Of a stretch of DNA of 64,000 nucleotides, positions 19,974-29,724 are shown in pieces. Both the position numbers and the translations under genes were made by a program. The first letter of the stretch is position 1. Every line of letters begins with the position of its first letter. This DNA is from Planctomycetota bacterium. GTDB lineage: Bacteria; Planctomycetota; Phycisphaerae; Phycisphaerales; UBA1924. Location: NCBI GenBank assembly GCA_024276195.1, contig JAJRXR010000066.1:1-64000 (forward strand). Reading direction: 5' to 3'. Below the pieces are notes generated by a model. That model was not told where the DNA came from, did not search any database, and saw only the letters and a list, made by a program, of their open reading frames with translations.

Positions 19974-21800
19974 CTATTCGACCGTGACGCTCTTGGCCAG
20001 GTTCCGGGGCTTGTCCACGTCGTGACCGCGCAGGACCGCCGCGTGATACGCCAGAAGCTGGAGCGGCACGACCGTCACCATCGGGCTGAGGCAGTCGGGC
20101 ACATCGGGGACATAGAGCACGTCCTGGGCGACGGTCTTGATGCGCTCATCGCCCTCGGTCGCGACGGCGATGATGTGCCCGCCGCGGGTTCGGACCTCCT
20201 CGATGTTGTTGATGACCTTGTCGTACTGCGGGCCTTTGTTGGCAATAAAGACGACGGGCATGCCCTCGTCGATGAGGGCGATCGGGCCGTGCTTCATCTC
20301 GGCCGCGGGCATGCCCTCGGCGTGGATGTAGGAGATCTCTTTGAGCTTGAGCGCGCCCTCGAGGGCGGTCGGATAGTTGTACCCGCGCCCCAGGAACAAC
20401 CAGTTGTCGCGTTCGACGTACTTCTCCGTGACACGCCGGATGGTGTCGTTGGATTCGAGCACCCGCTCGATCGCGTCGGGGATTTTGGTCAGCTCATCGA
20501 GCAGCGTGCGCGCCTGCTCGTCGGACATGAACCGCCTGCGCGCGAGGAAGAGCGAGATGAGCGTGAGCACAGCGACCTGCCCGGTGAAGGCCTTGGTCGA
20601 GGCGACGCCGATCTCGGGGCCGACGCGCAGGTAGACGCCCGCGTCGGTGTCGCGCGAGAGGGTCGAGCCGACGACGTTGATCGCGCCGAGCGTGAGCGCG
20701 CCGCGGTCCTTGGCCTCGTGCAGCGCGGCGAGGGTGTCGATGGTCTCGCCCGACTGGCTGACGGCGACAACGACGGTGCCGTCCTCGATGATCGGGTTGC
20801 GATAGCGGAACTCGCTGGCGTACTCGCACTCTGCGGGGACTTTGGCGAGGTCTTCGAGGAGGTACTCGCCGATCATGGCCGCGTGCAGGGCGGTGCCCTG
20901 GGCGATGAGGATGTACCGCCGGGATTTGACGAGCTCTTTGGCGCAGTCCATCAAACCGCCGAGGACAATCTTGCCCTCTTTGAGGTCCACCCGCCCGCGC
21001 ATGGTCGTGCGCAGCGACGCGGGCTGCTCAAAAATTTCCTTGAGCATGTAGTGCTCGTAGGTTCCAAGCTCGGCCTGCTCGAGGTCAAGCTCGAGCTGCA
21101 TCATCTTGGGTGTGACGGGCTTGTTGTCGATCGTCGAGGTGCGGAATCCTTCGCGGGTGATCCGCGCGACGTTGTAGTCATCGAGCGCGAAGGCCTGGCT
21201 GGTGTGCGCGACGATGGCGGACGGGTCCGACGCGACGATGCACTCGCCAGCGCCCACGCCGACCATCAGAGGTGACCCCTTGCGCGCACAGACAAGCACG
21301 TCCGGCTCCTGGGCGCAGATCACGGCGATCGCGTACGCGCCCGTCACCTCGCGCAGCGCCGCCTGGACAGCCGCTTCGAGGTCGCCCTCGTACAGCTCGC
21401 CGATGAGCATGGCGAGCACTTCGGTGTCGGTGTCGGTTTTGAAGGTGTGCCCGCGTTCGCTCAGAAGGGCCTTGAGCGAGACGTAGTTCTCGATGATGCC
21501 GTTGTGGACGAGGGCGATGCCGGACTTGTCGTCCTGGTGGGGGTGGGCGTTGAGCTCGGTGACGCCGCCGTGGGTGGCCCAGCGGGTGTGGGCCAGGCCC
21601 AGCGTGCCGTCGAACCCGGGCAGGCCCTTGAGCTTGGTCTCGAGGTTGACCACGCGCCCGACGGCGCGGGCGACATTGAGCGAGCCGTTGAGCACGGCCA
21701 GCCCGGCCGAGTCATACCCGCGATACTCCAGGCGTTTGAGCCCTTCGAGCAGGAGGGGCTGGGCGGGTTTGGAGCCGATGTACGCGACAATGCCACACAT
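19974..21800 (-). CDS. glmS: glutamine-fructose-6-phosphate aminotransferase (isomerising)
   Basis: Makes glucosamine 6-phosphate from fructose 6-phosphate and glutamine, the first step to UDP-GlcNAc for peptidoglycan and LPS. At 608 residues it matches the family. The mature N terminus starts with catalytic Cys2 (MCGIVAYIG), followed by LEYRGYDSAG and THGGVTELNAHP. Two SIS sugar-isomerase domains follow: SQSGETIDTLAA and ASTKAFTGQVAVL in the first, and the second contains EGALKLKEISYIHAEGM; the C terminus ends DKPRNLAKSVTVE. The start is fixed by Cys2. No glmS ribozyme core is recognisable upstream. It diverges from the secreted hypothetical gene at 21997. Confidence 0.97.
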   Translation of the reverse strand: MCGIVAYIGSKPAQPLLLEGLKRLEYRGYDSAGLAVLNGSLNVARAVGRVVNLETKLKGLPGFDGTLGLAHTRWATHGGVTELNAHPHQDDKSGIALVHNGIIENYVSLKALLSERGHTFKTDTDTEVLAMLIGELYEGDLEAAVQAALREVTGAYAIAVICAQEPDVLVCARKGSPLMVGVGAGECIVASDPSAIVAHTSQAFALDDYNVARITREGFRTSTIDNKPVTPKMMQLELDLEQAELGTYEHYMLKEIFEQPASLRTTMRGRVDLKEGKIVLGGLMDCAKELVKSRRYILIAQGTALHAAMIGEYLLEDLAKVPAECEYASEFRYRNPIIEDGTVVVAVSQSGETIDTLAALHEAKDRGALTLGAINVVGSTLSRDTDAGVYLRVGPEIGVASTKAFTGQVAVLTLISLFLARRRFMSDEQARTLLDELTKIPDAIERVLESNDTIRRVTEKYVERDNWLFLGRGYNYPTALEGALKLKEISYIHAEGMPAAEMKHGPIALIDEGMPVVFIANKGPQYDKVINNIEEVRTRGGHIIAVATEGDERIKTVAQDVLYVPDVPDCLSPMVTVVPLQLLAYHAAVLRGHDVDKPRNLAKSVTVE

Positions 21801-21996
21801 ATGATCGGCCCCTGTTCAGTCGCCCGAAAGCCCCGGGCGGGGGAGGTGGAATCCGGGCAGAGAACAACGCTACGTCGGCGGTCTTCGGGACGCCGCTGAA
21901 ATCCGAGCGACGCGACGCCGTTGAACTGCTGTGATCCCGTACGCGCCACCCCCCGCCCGCGTTCGACCCGCCCCGCGCCAAACCCGGAGAATCCGC

Positions 21997-22842
21997 ATGA
22001 CCAGCACTACCCCCACGACCCGTCCAGCCCTCGTGATGCTCATCACCGGCGCCCTGTGCGCCGGCGCCGGGGCGGGCGCCCAGCCAGAGCCCGACCCGCT
22101 GGCCGGGCCTCGGGTCAGCGAGCAGGCCCAGGCGCCGACGCTGGTACACCGCGGGTACGACGGACGTCTGATGGCGCTCGACGCCCCGCCCGAGGTCGCG
22201 GCCCTGGACCTGCTCGACCTCTCCGAAGAAGACTGGGCGCGTGTCGAGGCGGTGCTCGGCGAGCGGGCGAGTGCGATCGACAAGGTTGTCATTGAGAATG
22301 TTCGGACGCTCGTCGAGCTGCAAGCCGCCACCAGCACGGGCGATACTCAGGCCCAGCGCAGGCTCCTGGGGACCATCGTCGATGAGCTGCGCGATCTACG
22401 GCGCAGCGGGCGCCTGGTTGATCAGATCGCCCGGGCGGTCCCCGAGGACAAGGCGGATGCGTACCGGCGCCTCGTCCGGGAGCGTCACATGGCGCGGTTT
22501 GAGGAGCTGAAGATCGAGAGCGAGAAGGATGGGAGCGAGGACCCGGACACCGCCGCGTTCCGGCGCCTGATCGTCGAGGCCCTGGGCCAGGAGATCAAGG
22601 GCTCGTACGAGCGTGTCGTGACGCAAAGAATCCAAGACTTTTCGGCGTTGCTCTCGCGTCTGGATCTGGACGAGCAGACCGAGGGCGTGATCCGGCGCAT
22701 GGTCGAAGACTTCGGGCAGGAAACGGCCCTGAACCCCACACCCGGGCAGCGGCGCGAGCTGTTCGGGCGGATCTACCGGGCTTTGCCGACGGAGGCGCAG
22801 GGGCGCCTGCTGGCGGTGCTCCGCGAGGGCGATGGCGGGTGA
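21997..22842 (+). CDS. secreted hypothetical protein, helical
   Basis: Unrecognised protein of 281 residues. A signal peptide is clear (TRPALVMLITGALCAGAGAGA, cleavage likely near residue 29). The rest is strongly charged and helix-prone, with many Arg/Glu/Asp and Leu heptads, e.g. RVEAVLGERASAIDKVVIENV and AFRRLIVEALGQEIKG, and no Cys or catalytic motif. A periplasmic structural or chaperone-like role is possible but not shown. The ATG at 21997 has CGGAGA about 7 bases upstream. It diverges from glmS and is followed by repeat-rich spacer before carB. Confidence 0.7.
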   Translation: MTSTTPTTRPALVMLITGALCAGAGAGAQPEPDPLAGPRVSEQAQAPTLVHRGYDGRLMALDAPPEVAALDLLDLSEEDWARVEAVLGERASAIDKVVIENVRTLVELQAATSTGDTQAQRRLLGTIVDELRDLRRSGRLVDQIARAVPEDKADAYRRLVRERHMARFEELKIESEKDGSEDPDTAAFRRLIVEALGQEIKGSYERVVTQRIQDFSALLSRLDLDEQTEGVIRRMVEDFGQETALNPTPGQRRELFGRIYRALPTEAQGRLLAVLREGDGG

Positions 22843-22861
22843 GCCCGTTTCACCGGTGGGG

Positions 22862-22940
22862 GGTGGGGCAGGCGTCCCGCCTGCCGGGCTCACATGCCAA
22901 GAGATCGAGACAGACAGATCAAGACAGGCGCCTGCCCCAC
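22862..22940. repeat. palindromic repeat, family 2, intergenic copy
   Basis: Two inverted arms: GGTGGGGCAGGCGTCCCGCC (plus TGCC) at 22862-22885 and GACAGGCGCCTGCCCCAC at 22923-22940. They are imperfect inverted repeats, the right arm lacking 4 central bases. The left arm is itself a hairpin around TCC. It is close to the pair inside rlmN. It lies 20 bases after the stop of the secreted hypothetical gene. Confidence 0.75.
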
Positions 22941-22962
22941 TGATAGTGAGGTTGGGTGAAGA

Positions 22963-23031
22963 GAAACCCGTCGCTGACCGCTCAGGGCTTGAAGAAAGAA
23001 ACCCGTCGCTGACGCTCAGGGCTTGAAGGAA
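22963..23031 (+). repeat. tandem ~35-bp direct repeat
   Basis: Two head-to-tail copies (22963-22997 and 22998-23031) share GAAACCCGTCGCTGAC, an optional extra C, then GCTCAGGGCTTGAAG and AA; the copies differ by one indel and one substitution. The unit is not obviously palindromic. It lies about 100 bases upstream of carB. Confidence 0.8.
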
Positions 23032-23129
23032 ACGACCCACAGGGAAGAACCCCGCTGGTCGAGAGCTTCGCGGCGGGCTATTCTGACCGAGTTTGCGCTA
23101 CTCCGGCGCAAGCGGTCGGAGACCGACCC

Positions 23130-26100
23130 ATGCCGCGGCGCGACGACATCCACACGATCCTGATCATCGGCTCCGGACCCATCGCCATCGGGCAGGGGTG
23201 CGAGTTTGACTACTCCGGCGCCCAGGCGTGCAAGGCGCTGCGGGGCGATGGGTTCCGGGTTGTCCTGATCAACTCCAACCCGGCGACGATCATGACCGAC
23301 CCGGCCTTCGCCGACCGGACCTACATCGAACCGATCACGCCCGAGACGGTCCGCAAGATTCTCCAGAAAGAGAAGGACAACGGCACGCCCGTGGACGCCG
23401 TGCTCCCGACGCTGGGCGGGCAGACGGGGCTCAACTGCGCCTGCGAGCTGTACGACATGGGCGTGTTCGAGGCGTTCGGGGTCGAGATGATCGGCGCCTC
23501 GCGCGAGGCCATCCACCGGGCCGAGGACAGGCAGGCGTTCAACGAAGTCTGCGAGCGCGTGGGCCTGCCCACGCCCGACTCGGCGGTTGTCACGACACTC
23601 AAAGAGGCCGAGGCGTTTGTCGAGCAGGTCGGCCTGCCCGCGATCATCCGACCCGCCTTCACCCTCGGCGGCTGGGGCGGGGGCATCGCGTACAACCGCG
23701 ATGAGCTCAGCGAGCTTGTCACACGCGGCGTCGGCGCCTCGATGATCGGGCAGGTCCAGGTGGACCGCTCACTGCTGGGCTGGAAAGAGTTCGAGCTCGA
23801 GGTCGTCCGCGACAAGAACGACAACTGCGTCATCGTCTGCGGCATCGAGAACATCGACCCCATGGGCGTGCACACGGGCGACTCCGTCACCGTCGCGCCC
23901 ATCCTCACGCTCACCGACAAGGAATACCAGGTCCTGCGCGACGCCTCGCTGGCGATCATGCGCGAGGTCGGGGTCGAGACGGGCGGGTCGAACGTGCAGT
24001 TCGCCGTCAACCCGAACCCGGAGCCGGGACCGGACGGGAGTCAACCGTTCGAGTTTGTCGTCGTCGAGATGAACCCGCGGGTGAGCCGCAGCTCAGCGCT
24101 GGCGTCCAAGGCGACGGGGTTCCCGATCGCCAAGATCGCGGCTAAGCTGGCGGTCGGGTACACGCTCGACGAGCTGCGCAACGACATCACGGGCACGACG
24201 AGCGCGTGCTTCGAGCCGAGCATCGATTACGTCGTGACAAAGATGCCGCGCTGGACGTTCGAGAAGTTCCCCGAGGCCGACGAGACGCTGACGACGCAGA
24301 TGAAGTCCGTCGGCGAGGCCATGGCCATCGGGCGGACCTTCAAGGAGAGCTTCCAGAAGGTCATCCGCTCGATGGAAGTGAAAAGGTTCGGGCTTGGGCT
24401 CGACCGCAACGACAAGTGGCTCGCGGCGATGCGCGCGGTCGAATCCGGGCAGGCCGTGCTGGACCTGAACCCGAGCGAGGACGCGCCGCAGCGGACCGCC
24501 GACGGGCGCCCGATCGAGTGGCCCATCGCCGAATCAAAGCTGTCGCGCAAGCTCAGCGTCCCGAGCCAGGGACGCCTGTACTTCGTCCGCTACGCGCTGA
24601 AAATGGGCTGGAGCATCGAGCGCGTCCACGAGCTGACGCGGATCGACCCGTTCTTCCTCGATCAGATCGCCCAGCTCGTCGAGTTCGAGGATGTGCTGTG
24701 CGCGAGCGATTCGCTCGAGAGCACGCCCCGAGACGTTCTTGAGCAGGCGAAAACGCTCGGCTATTCCGACGCGCAGCTGGCAAACCTGTACCTCGGCGAG
24801 ATCACAAGCGAGAGCGTCCTGAAGGTGCGCAAGCACCGCAAGGCGCTGGGGATCGAGGCGGTCTACAAGCTCGTGGACACCTGCGCGGCGGAGTTCGAGG
24901 CGATCACGCCGTACTTTTATTCGACGTATGAAAGCGGGCATGAGCGCATCAATGACAAGGGCGAGACCGAGACCATCCCGCCCGAGTGCGAGCTGACAGA
25001 ACGCCTGGGTAGATCGGCTCTCCGAGCCGATGCGAACTCCGACACCAACCACCGTCACGCGGCGGGCGATCATGACGAAAGGCGCGGCGCGAACGAAGAC
25101 GGATCGGCTCGGAGAGCCGATCTACCCAAAGTCGTCATCCTCGGCGGCGGTCCCAACCGCATCGGCCAAGGCATCGAGTTTGATTACTGCTGCGTCCACG
25201 CGGCCTACGCGGCCAAGGACATGGGATTTGAGTCCGTGATGATCAACTCCAACCCGGAGACGGTCAGCACGGATTACGACACGAGCGACCTGCTGTTCTT
25301 CGAGCCGCTAACGCTTGAGGACACGCTGAATGTTATTGAATCTCTCAACGGAGGGGGGGGACTGGTTCATGGCGTCATCGTCCAGTTCGGCGGGCAGACG
25401 CCGCTCAATCTTGCGCACGGGCTGGCGCTGGCCGGGGCGCCGCTGATCGGGACGCCGCTGGATTCGATCGATCTGGCCGAGGACCGGGACCGGTTCGACG
25501 CGCTGCTCGACCGCCTTGAACTCAAGAAACCAGAATCGGGGATCGCGCGGTCGCACGAGGACGCCGTGGCCATCGCGGGTCGCATCGGATACCCCGTGCT
25601 GGTCCGCCCGAGCTACGTCCTCGGCGGGCGGGGGATGGAGATCTGCCAGGACGAGGCGGCGCTGCGCCACTACATGGCGACAGCCGTGGATGTTTCTGAG
25701 CTTGACGACGCGCCGATCCTCATCGACAAGTTCCTCGACGGGGCGACCGAGGTCGATGTTGATGTGGTCGCGGATTACGGCGCCTCTCCCCATCCTCGTG
25801 GCACGGGCGTCCCGCCCGTATCTCCATCCGCTCAACTTGAAGACGACCAAGACCCTCACGGGCGAGACGCCCGTGCCACGGAAGACACCGGGCGCAGCAT
25901 CATCTGCGGCGTCATGCAGCACATCGAGCACGCGGGCATTCACTCGGGCGACTCGGCCTGCTGCATCCCGCCGTGGTCGATGACGCACCGGGTCGAGACC
26001 GAGATCCGTGAGATCGCGCGAACCTTGGCCAAGGCGCTGCGGGTCAACGGGCTGATGAACATGCAGCTCGCGGTCAAAGACGACATCCCGTACATCCTGG

Positions 26101-26816
26101 AGGTCAACCCGCGCGCCAGCCGGACGGTGCCGTTCGTGGGCAAGGCCAAGGGCGTGAGCTGGGCCTCGATCGCGGCCAAGGTGATGATGGGCGCCACGCT
26201 CGACGAGCTCGGAGCCAAGGAGATGCGCGACACCGGGCGGTTCGCCGTCAAGGAGAGCGTCTTCCCGTTCAAGAAGTTCCCGGGCGTGGACTTCGTGCTC
26301 GGCCCCGAGATGCGCTCGACGGGCGAGGTGATGGGGATCGATATCTCGATGCCGGTGGCGTATCTCAAGGCGGTCCTCGGGGCGGGCGTTGAGCTGCCCG
26401 AGGAGGGCGGGCTGTTCGTCTCGGTGCGTGACGCCGACAAGAGCGAGATCATCGAGCCCGTGCGCTCGCTCATCGCCATGGGGTTCGAGTGCTCCTCGAC
26501 GGGCGGGACCTCGGCCCTGCTCGAACAGCACGGCATGCGCCCGCGAATCCTCCAAAAAATCCAGGCCGGCGCCCGCCCCAACGTGCTTGACCTGATGAGC
26601 GACGGCGCCATCCAGCTCATCATCAACACCCCCACCAGCACCGGCTGGCAGACCGACGAGGGGCGCATCCGCGCCACCGCCGTCCGCCTGGGCATCCCGA
26701 TGATCACGACCGTCGGCGCCGTCCACGCCTGCGTCCGCGCGATCCAGGCCCTCCGCGCGGGTGAATGGGGTGTCACGGCACTCCAGGATCTGGACGCGGG
26801 CGTCGTGACAAGCTGA
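23130..26816 (+). CDS. carB: carbamoyl-phosphate synthase large subunit
   Basis: Makes carbamoyl phosphate from bicarbonate, ammonia and two ATP for pyrimidine and arginine synthesis, with CarA (not in the window). Both ATP-grasp halves are present: the first opens [20 protein letters not shown] and the second [20 protein letters not shown]; the MGS-like allosteric domain lies at the C terminus. Of 1228 residues, against ~1073 in E. coli, about 70 come from two in-frame palindromic repeats. One (residues ~626-666) is in the linker before the second half, starting GRSALRAD and ending SARRADLP. The other (~890-917), inside the second ATP-grasp domain, starts RGTGVPPV and ends HGRDARAT. Key ATP-grasp blocks on each side are intact, so the enzyme is probably functional. 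The start is ATG 23130. Confidence 0.96.
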   Translation: MPRRDDIHTILIIGSGPIAIGQGCEFDYSGAQACKALRGDGFRVVLINSNPATIMTDPAFADRTYIEPITPETVRKILQKEKDNGTPVDAVLPTLGGQTGLNCACELYDMGVFEAFGVEMIGASREAIHRAEDRQAFNEVCERVGLPTPDSAVVTTLKEAEAFVEQVGLPAIIRPAFTLGGWGGGIAYNRDELSELVTRGVGASMIGQVQVDRSLLGWKEFELEVVRDKNDNCVIVCGIENIDPMGVHTGDSVTVAPILTLTDKEYQVLRDASLAIMREVGVETGGSNVQFAVNPNPEPGPDGSQPFEFVVVEMNPRVSRSSALASKATGFPIAKIAAKLAVGYTLDELRNDITGTTSACFEPSIDYVVTKMPRWTFEKFPEADETLTTQMKSVGEAMAIGRTFKESFQKVIRSMEVKRFGLGLDRNDKWLAAMRAVESGQAVLDLNPSEDAPQRTADGRPIEWPIAESKLSRKLSVPSQGRLYFVRYALKMGWSIERVHELTRIDPFFLDQIAQLVEFEDVLCASDSLESTPRDVLEQAKTLGYSDAQLANLYLGEITSESVLKVRKHRKALGIEAVYKLVDTCAAEFEAITPYFYSTYESGHERINDKGETETIPPECELTERLGRSALRADANSDTNHRHAAGDHDERRGANEDGSARRADLPKVVILGGGPNRIGQGIEFDYCCVHAAYAAKDMGFESVMINSNPETVSTDYDTSDLLFFEPLTLEDTLNVIESLNGGGGLVHGVIVQFGGQTPLNLAHGLALAGAPLIGTPLDSIDLAEDRDRFDALLDRLELKKPESGIARSHEDAVAIAGRIGYPVLVRPSYVLGGRGMEICQDEAALRHYMATAVDVSELDDAPILIDKFLDGATEVDVDVVADYGASPHPRGTGVPPVSPSAQLEDDQDPHGRDARATEDTGRSIICGVMQHIEHAGIHSGDSACCIPPWSMTHRVETEIREIARTLAKALRVNGLMNMQLAVKDDIPYILEVNPRASRTVPFVGKAKGVSWASIAAKVMMGATLDELGAKEMRDTGRFAVKESVFPFKKFPGVDFVLGPEMRSTGEVMGIDISMPVAYLKAVLGAGVELPEEGGLFVSVRDADKSEIIEPVRSLIAMGFECSSTGGTSALLEQHGMRPRILQKIQAGARPNVLDLMSDGAIQLIINTPTSTGWQTDEGRIRATAVRLGIPMITTVGAVHACVRAIQALRAGEWGVTALQDLDAGVVTS
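25007..25127. repeat. palindromic repeat, family 1, in frame inside carB
   Basis: Perfect 25-bp inverted arms at 25007-25031 and 25103-25127 (core TAGATCGGCTCTCCGAGCC) enclose 71 bases. Each arm is itself self-complementary (ATCGGCT...AGCCGAT). The element is translated in carB as GRSALRAD...SARRADLP. The arms are identical to those in gltX. Confidence 0.93.
25797..25880. repeat. palindromic repeat, family 2, in frame inside carB
   Basis: Inverted 23-bp arms at 25797-25819 and 25858-25880 (core GGCACGGGCGTCCCGCCCGT on the left), 22 of 23 positions complementary. The element is 84 bases, exactly 28 codons. Peptides are RGTGVPPV at the left and HGRDARAT at the right. Confidence 0.92.
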
Positions 26817-26889
26817 TCCCTTGCAAACACCCCGCCCCGCAGGCGCCCAGGTGCGAAGAGCTCTCCCGCCAGCATCGTGCGGGCTTGGA

Positions 26890-27819
26890 TCACTCCGAGA
26901 GCAGGGGCATGTCCCGCTCTTCGAGCGTGAAGGTGTGCGAGATCAGATCGGTGAGGACGGTGACGCGGACGCTGGCGACCTCTCTGGAGCCGATGTTCAC
27001 ACCCTTGATGAACACCAGGCCCATCGTCGAGTCCCGTGTGACGATCTCCTTGCGGTCGGTGGTCGCTGTGATCACGTCGCCGTTGGTGTCGATGATCTCA
27101 AGGGTGTGGAACACGGGCGCAGGACCATCGTTCTTGGGGATGCGGTAGTCGAGCGTGAGGTAGAGGGCGCCGTCGGACGAGACGGCGTAGCGAGAGATGC
27201 CGGCGACGAAGTTCGGCGCGAACTCTTCCATCGCGGGCGTGACTTTGGGCGGAAAGTCGTGGCGTTCGATGTCGGCCGCCATCTCGACATCGACCTCCAT
27301 CGCGATGCGCCCGATGCCGTTGGCGCCCAGTGTGAACGACGCGAGGCTCACGCTGAAGTTCTGGTTGATGCTCGATCCGGTCGGAGCGGTAAACGCCGTC
27401 ATGCTGCGCATCTGCGGGTTGATGTGGACCTTGGCGCGTGATGTCATGTCTCGCCCGTTGAGATCGGTCAGCTCGAGCAAACGGGGCGTGCCCTTGAGGC
27501 GGAAGATGCGTTTGCCGGTGAAGTCGGCGAGCATACCGCTGATGGTGAGGTTCCGGTTCACGCGGGCGCCCGGGGCGCCCCAGCTCGACGCGGAGTAGTT
27601 CACGCTCGCCGAGACGTTGTTGATCTGGCAGACCAGCCCCTCCCATTCGTGAACGCTGAAGCGGTCATAGATCGCGAGGCGTTTCTGATTGGCTGGCGGC
27701 GTACTGAGCGATCTTGATGTGGGCGAGGCGCCGCCGAGCAGCGCCAGAGCCGCGGCTCCAGAGAGAGAGAGGGCGAGCAGGGTCGTGCGGGCGTTCGTGC
27801 GGGTGCACTTGAGGTTCAT
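26890..27819 (-). CDS. secreted hypothetical protein
   Basis: Unrecognised protein of 309 residues with a Tat/Sec-like signal peptide: a basic start (MNLKCTRTNARTT) then a hydrophobic core (LLALSLSGAAALALLGGA). The mature part is rich in beta-prone stretches and resembles an extracellular beta-sandwich. Two passages look like immunoglobulin-like strands with Asp/Asn/Gly turns: LYLTLDYRIPKNDGPAPVFH and LEIIDTNGDVITATTDRK. No catalytic motif is visible. The ATG at 27819 has CGGAGA 5 bases upstream. It lies 125 bases downstream of the DNA-glycosylase gene on the same strand and converges with carB. Confidence 0.7.
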   Translation of the reverse strand: MNLKCTRTNARTTLLALSLSGAAALALLGGASPTSRSLSTPPANQKRLAIYDRFSVHEWEGLVCQINNVSASVNYSASSWGAPGARVNRNLTISGMLADFTGKRIFRLKGTPRLLELTDLNGRDMTSRAKVHINPQMRSMTAFTAPTGSSINQNFSVSLASFTLGANGIGRIAMEVDVEMAADIERHDFPPKVTPAMEEFAPNFVAGISRYAVSSDGALYLTLDYRIPKNDGPAPVFHTLEIIDTNGDVITATTDRKEIVTRDSTMGLVFIKGVNIGSREVASVRVTVLTDLISHTFTLEERDMPLLSE

Positions 27820-27944
27820 GGCGTTCTCCGTGGTTGATCTTCATCAAATCTACCGTACGGATCGGCCCGCCGCCCGCTCGGATTCACCGCCCGTGACACC
27901 CGCGTTGCGCGGGTGTGACATTCGCGTGACGAACGGCGCAGAAA

Positions 27945-28895
27945 TCAGAAATTCGACGCCGTGAACGCCGTCGCAGTTTTTTCGCGTTCCCAGGTGTGCG
28001 ATGGCCCGGCCTTGGCCTCGTAGAAGCGCCAGAGCTCGAACCAGTAGCTGCGGAACTTGTGCTCGCCGAAGGCCTCGAAGTGGGCGCCGACCCTTTTCAT
28101 GATCTGGGCGTCGGTCCCGGTCATGCCCAGGATGGTCTTGCCGTGCCGGACAGACTCAGTATCGAGCGCGATCCGTGAGTACCGCCCGAGCAGTTGCATG
28201 ATGTTGGCGGCGCTGTACGGCCCGATCCCCGGCAGCGTGACAAGAAACGTGAACACCTCCTCGTCGCTGTTGGCAAGGTCTGTCAGCCACGCCTCGTCGA
28301 TCTCGCCCTTGACGAACAGCTTGGCCAGCTCGACCATCCGCACGTCGCGGTACCCCACCCGGCAGCGCCCGCGCAGCGTCCCCGGGCGCGTCCGCGCCAT
28401 CCTTTCGGCGGTCGGGAACGCATGAGCCCCAGCGCAGCGCTGCCCGAGCGTCTGGCACAGGCGCTTGTTCATGTTCACGGTGCTGGGCCAGGCGACGTTG
28501 CAGCTCGTGACTGTCTTGATCACGTCCTCAAACAGCGTTGCCGAGCGGAACAGCCTCGCCCGACCGGAGCGCCGCCATCGCGGATCGACGCGGTGAAACG
28601 CCCGGATTGACGCCCGGTCCTCGTCCAGGCGGAGCATGCGCGAAATCTGGGCGCGGGCGTCGCGCTGCTCATCCCGGGCCAGTGTTCGATCAAACCGGAC
28701 CCGCAGCGACCCGCCCTTGCCACCCGTCTGGTCGATGACGCACATGGCCCCGCCGGATTCGAGCGCCAACGCTCGCTGGAGACGCTGGGATTCAACGTCC
28801 CAGTAGTTGGGCGCGAGCACGAAGTAGCCGTACGAGCAGACATCGCGCGCCAGGACAAAGTCCTCGGGCGTCCGGATGGTCAGGCGAGAGCCCAT
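27945..28895 (-). CDS. HhH-GPD DNA glycosylase
   Basis: Base-excision repair enzyme of the helix-hairpin-helix superfamily, 316 residues, resembling bacterial 3-methyladenine/8-oxoguanine glycosylases. An N-terminal beta domain (APNYWDVESQRLQRAL) is followed by the helical HhH-GPD domain: LFEDVIKTVTSCNVAW, the hairpin LVTLPGIGPYSAANIMQLLG and the catalytic Asp in IALDTESVRH. There is no C-terminal FeS-cluster Cys motif. Its start lies 3 bases beyond the stop of the upstream amidotransferase, so the two form an operon. Substrate class cannot be told from motifs alone. Confidence 0.87.
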   Translation of the reverse strand: MGSRLTIRTPEDFVLARDVCSYGYFVLAPNYWDVESQRLQRALALESGGAMCVIDQTGGKGGSLRVRFDRTLARDEQRDARAQISRMLRLDEDRASIRAFHRVDPRWRRSGRARLFRSATLFEDVIKTVTSCNVAWPSTVNMNKRLCQTLGQRCAGAHAFPTAERMARTRPGTLRGRCRVGYRDVRMVELAKLFVKGEIDEAWLTDLANSDEEVFTFLVTLPGIGPYSAANIMQLLGRYSRIALDTESVRHGKTILGMTGTDAQIMKRVGAHFEAFGEHKFRSYWFELWRFYEAKAGPSHTWEREKTATAFTASNF

Positions 28896-28898
28896 GCC

Positions 28899-29636
28899 CT
28901 ACACCGAGAGCAGTTCGGAATACGGGAACTCGAACGACGCGAGATTGAGGCACAAGCGATCGCCAATCAGGGCGAACCGGCTGTAGTGCTCGTCAGCCTG
29001 GGTCGCGATCTCGCCCGGCGTAAGCCCCGCCTCGCCCAGCAGCTCCGAATCGTCGCGCGCCAGCAGCTCGATGCCCGGGCGGTCGAGCTCGAAGTGGAAC
29101 TGGAACGCGAACGTGCGCAGCCCCGCCTTGAAGCACTGGACCGCGCAGGCGTCGGAGCTGGCCAGCAGCTGCGCCCCCGGGGGCGCCGCAGCGACCTGCC
29201 AGGCGTGCGAGACGTACTGATGGCTCTCCCACGGCACGCCCGCGAGCATGGTCTCGGTCTGCCCGGGGGGAAGGATGCGGACCTTGTGGAAGCCAACCTC
29301 GGGTGTGTCCATGCGCTCGACGTCGCCGCCGAGGGCCTTGGCGATGAGGTGGGCGCCGAGGCAGATGCCGACGACGGGCAGGCCCGCGTCGTGGGCCTTG
29401 GCGATGAGGTCGATCTCGCGCGGGATCCAGGGGAGGTTGCTCTCGATGTTCTGGGAGCCGCCGAGGACGATGAGCCCGTGCAGGTCGTCGAGATCGGGCG
29501 GGACGGGGGAGCCGCCCTCGCTCTCGGGGATGTCCGTGCGCCGGACGTCGAGCCTGAAGGCGTGGTCGCGGAGGGTCATGCCGAGGCGACCCGGGGTCTT
29601 CTCGGCGCCGTGCTGGAGGACAACAATTCGTGCCAT
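28899..29636 (-). CDS. class I glutamine amidotransferase-like protein
   Basis: Stand-alone GATase1-fold protein of 245 residues. The nucleophile elbow is GICLGAHLIAKALGG (Cys), and the His-Glu pair appears near QFHFELDRPGIELL. This is the layout of the GMP-synthase-glutaminase-like orphan amidotransferases, often linked to unknown amidation or to gamma-glutamyl cleavage. The ATG at 29636 is chosen; an ATG at 29645 adds three residues. The frame stays open to 30158 only as a shadow of the divergent protease gene. It overlaps no other gene and is 3 bases upstream of the DNA glycosylase. Confidence 0.84.
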   Translation of the reverse strand: MARIVVLQHGAEKTPGRLGMTLRDHAFRLDVRRTDIPESEGGSPVPPDLDDLHGLIVLGGSQNIESNLPWIPREIDLIAKAHDAGLPVVGICLGAHLIAKALGGDVERMDTPEVGFHKVRILPPGQTETMLAGVPWESHQYVSHAWQVAAAPPGAQLLASSDACAVQCFKAGLRTFAFQFHFELDRPGIELLARDDSELLGEAGLTPGEIATQADEHYSRFALIGDRLCLNLASFEFPYSELLSV

Positions 29637-29724
29637 AGCCCCCATGATACGCCGCAGCCGAGCCTTGGTGGCGGGGTACGATCTATCTGTACCAAGACCC
29701 GAATCCGAATCTGGAGCACCACCC

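Noticed and set aside
22862-22940. Terminator for the secreted hypothetical gene
   Set aside because: The arms match copies inside coding genes, so a repeat element is a better description, although it might also act on the transcript.
29680-29712. Inverted repeat GGTAC...GTACC before the DegP-like gene
   Set aside because: Only 5 bases per arm with a 9-base gap; this is expected by chance in such a sequence.
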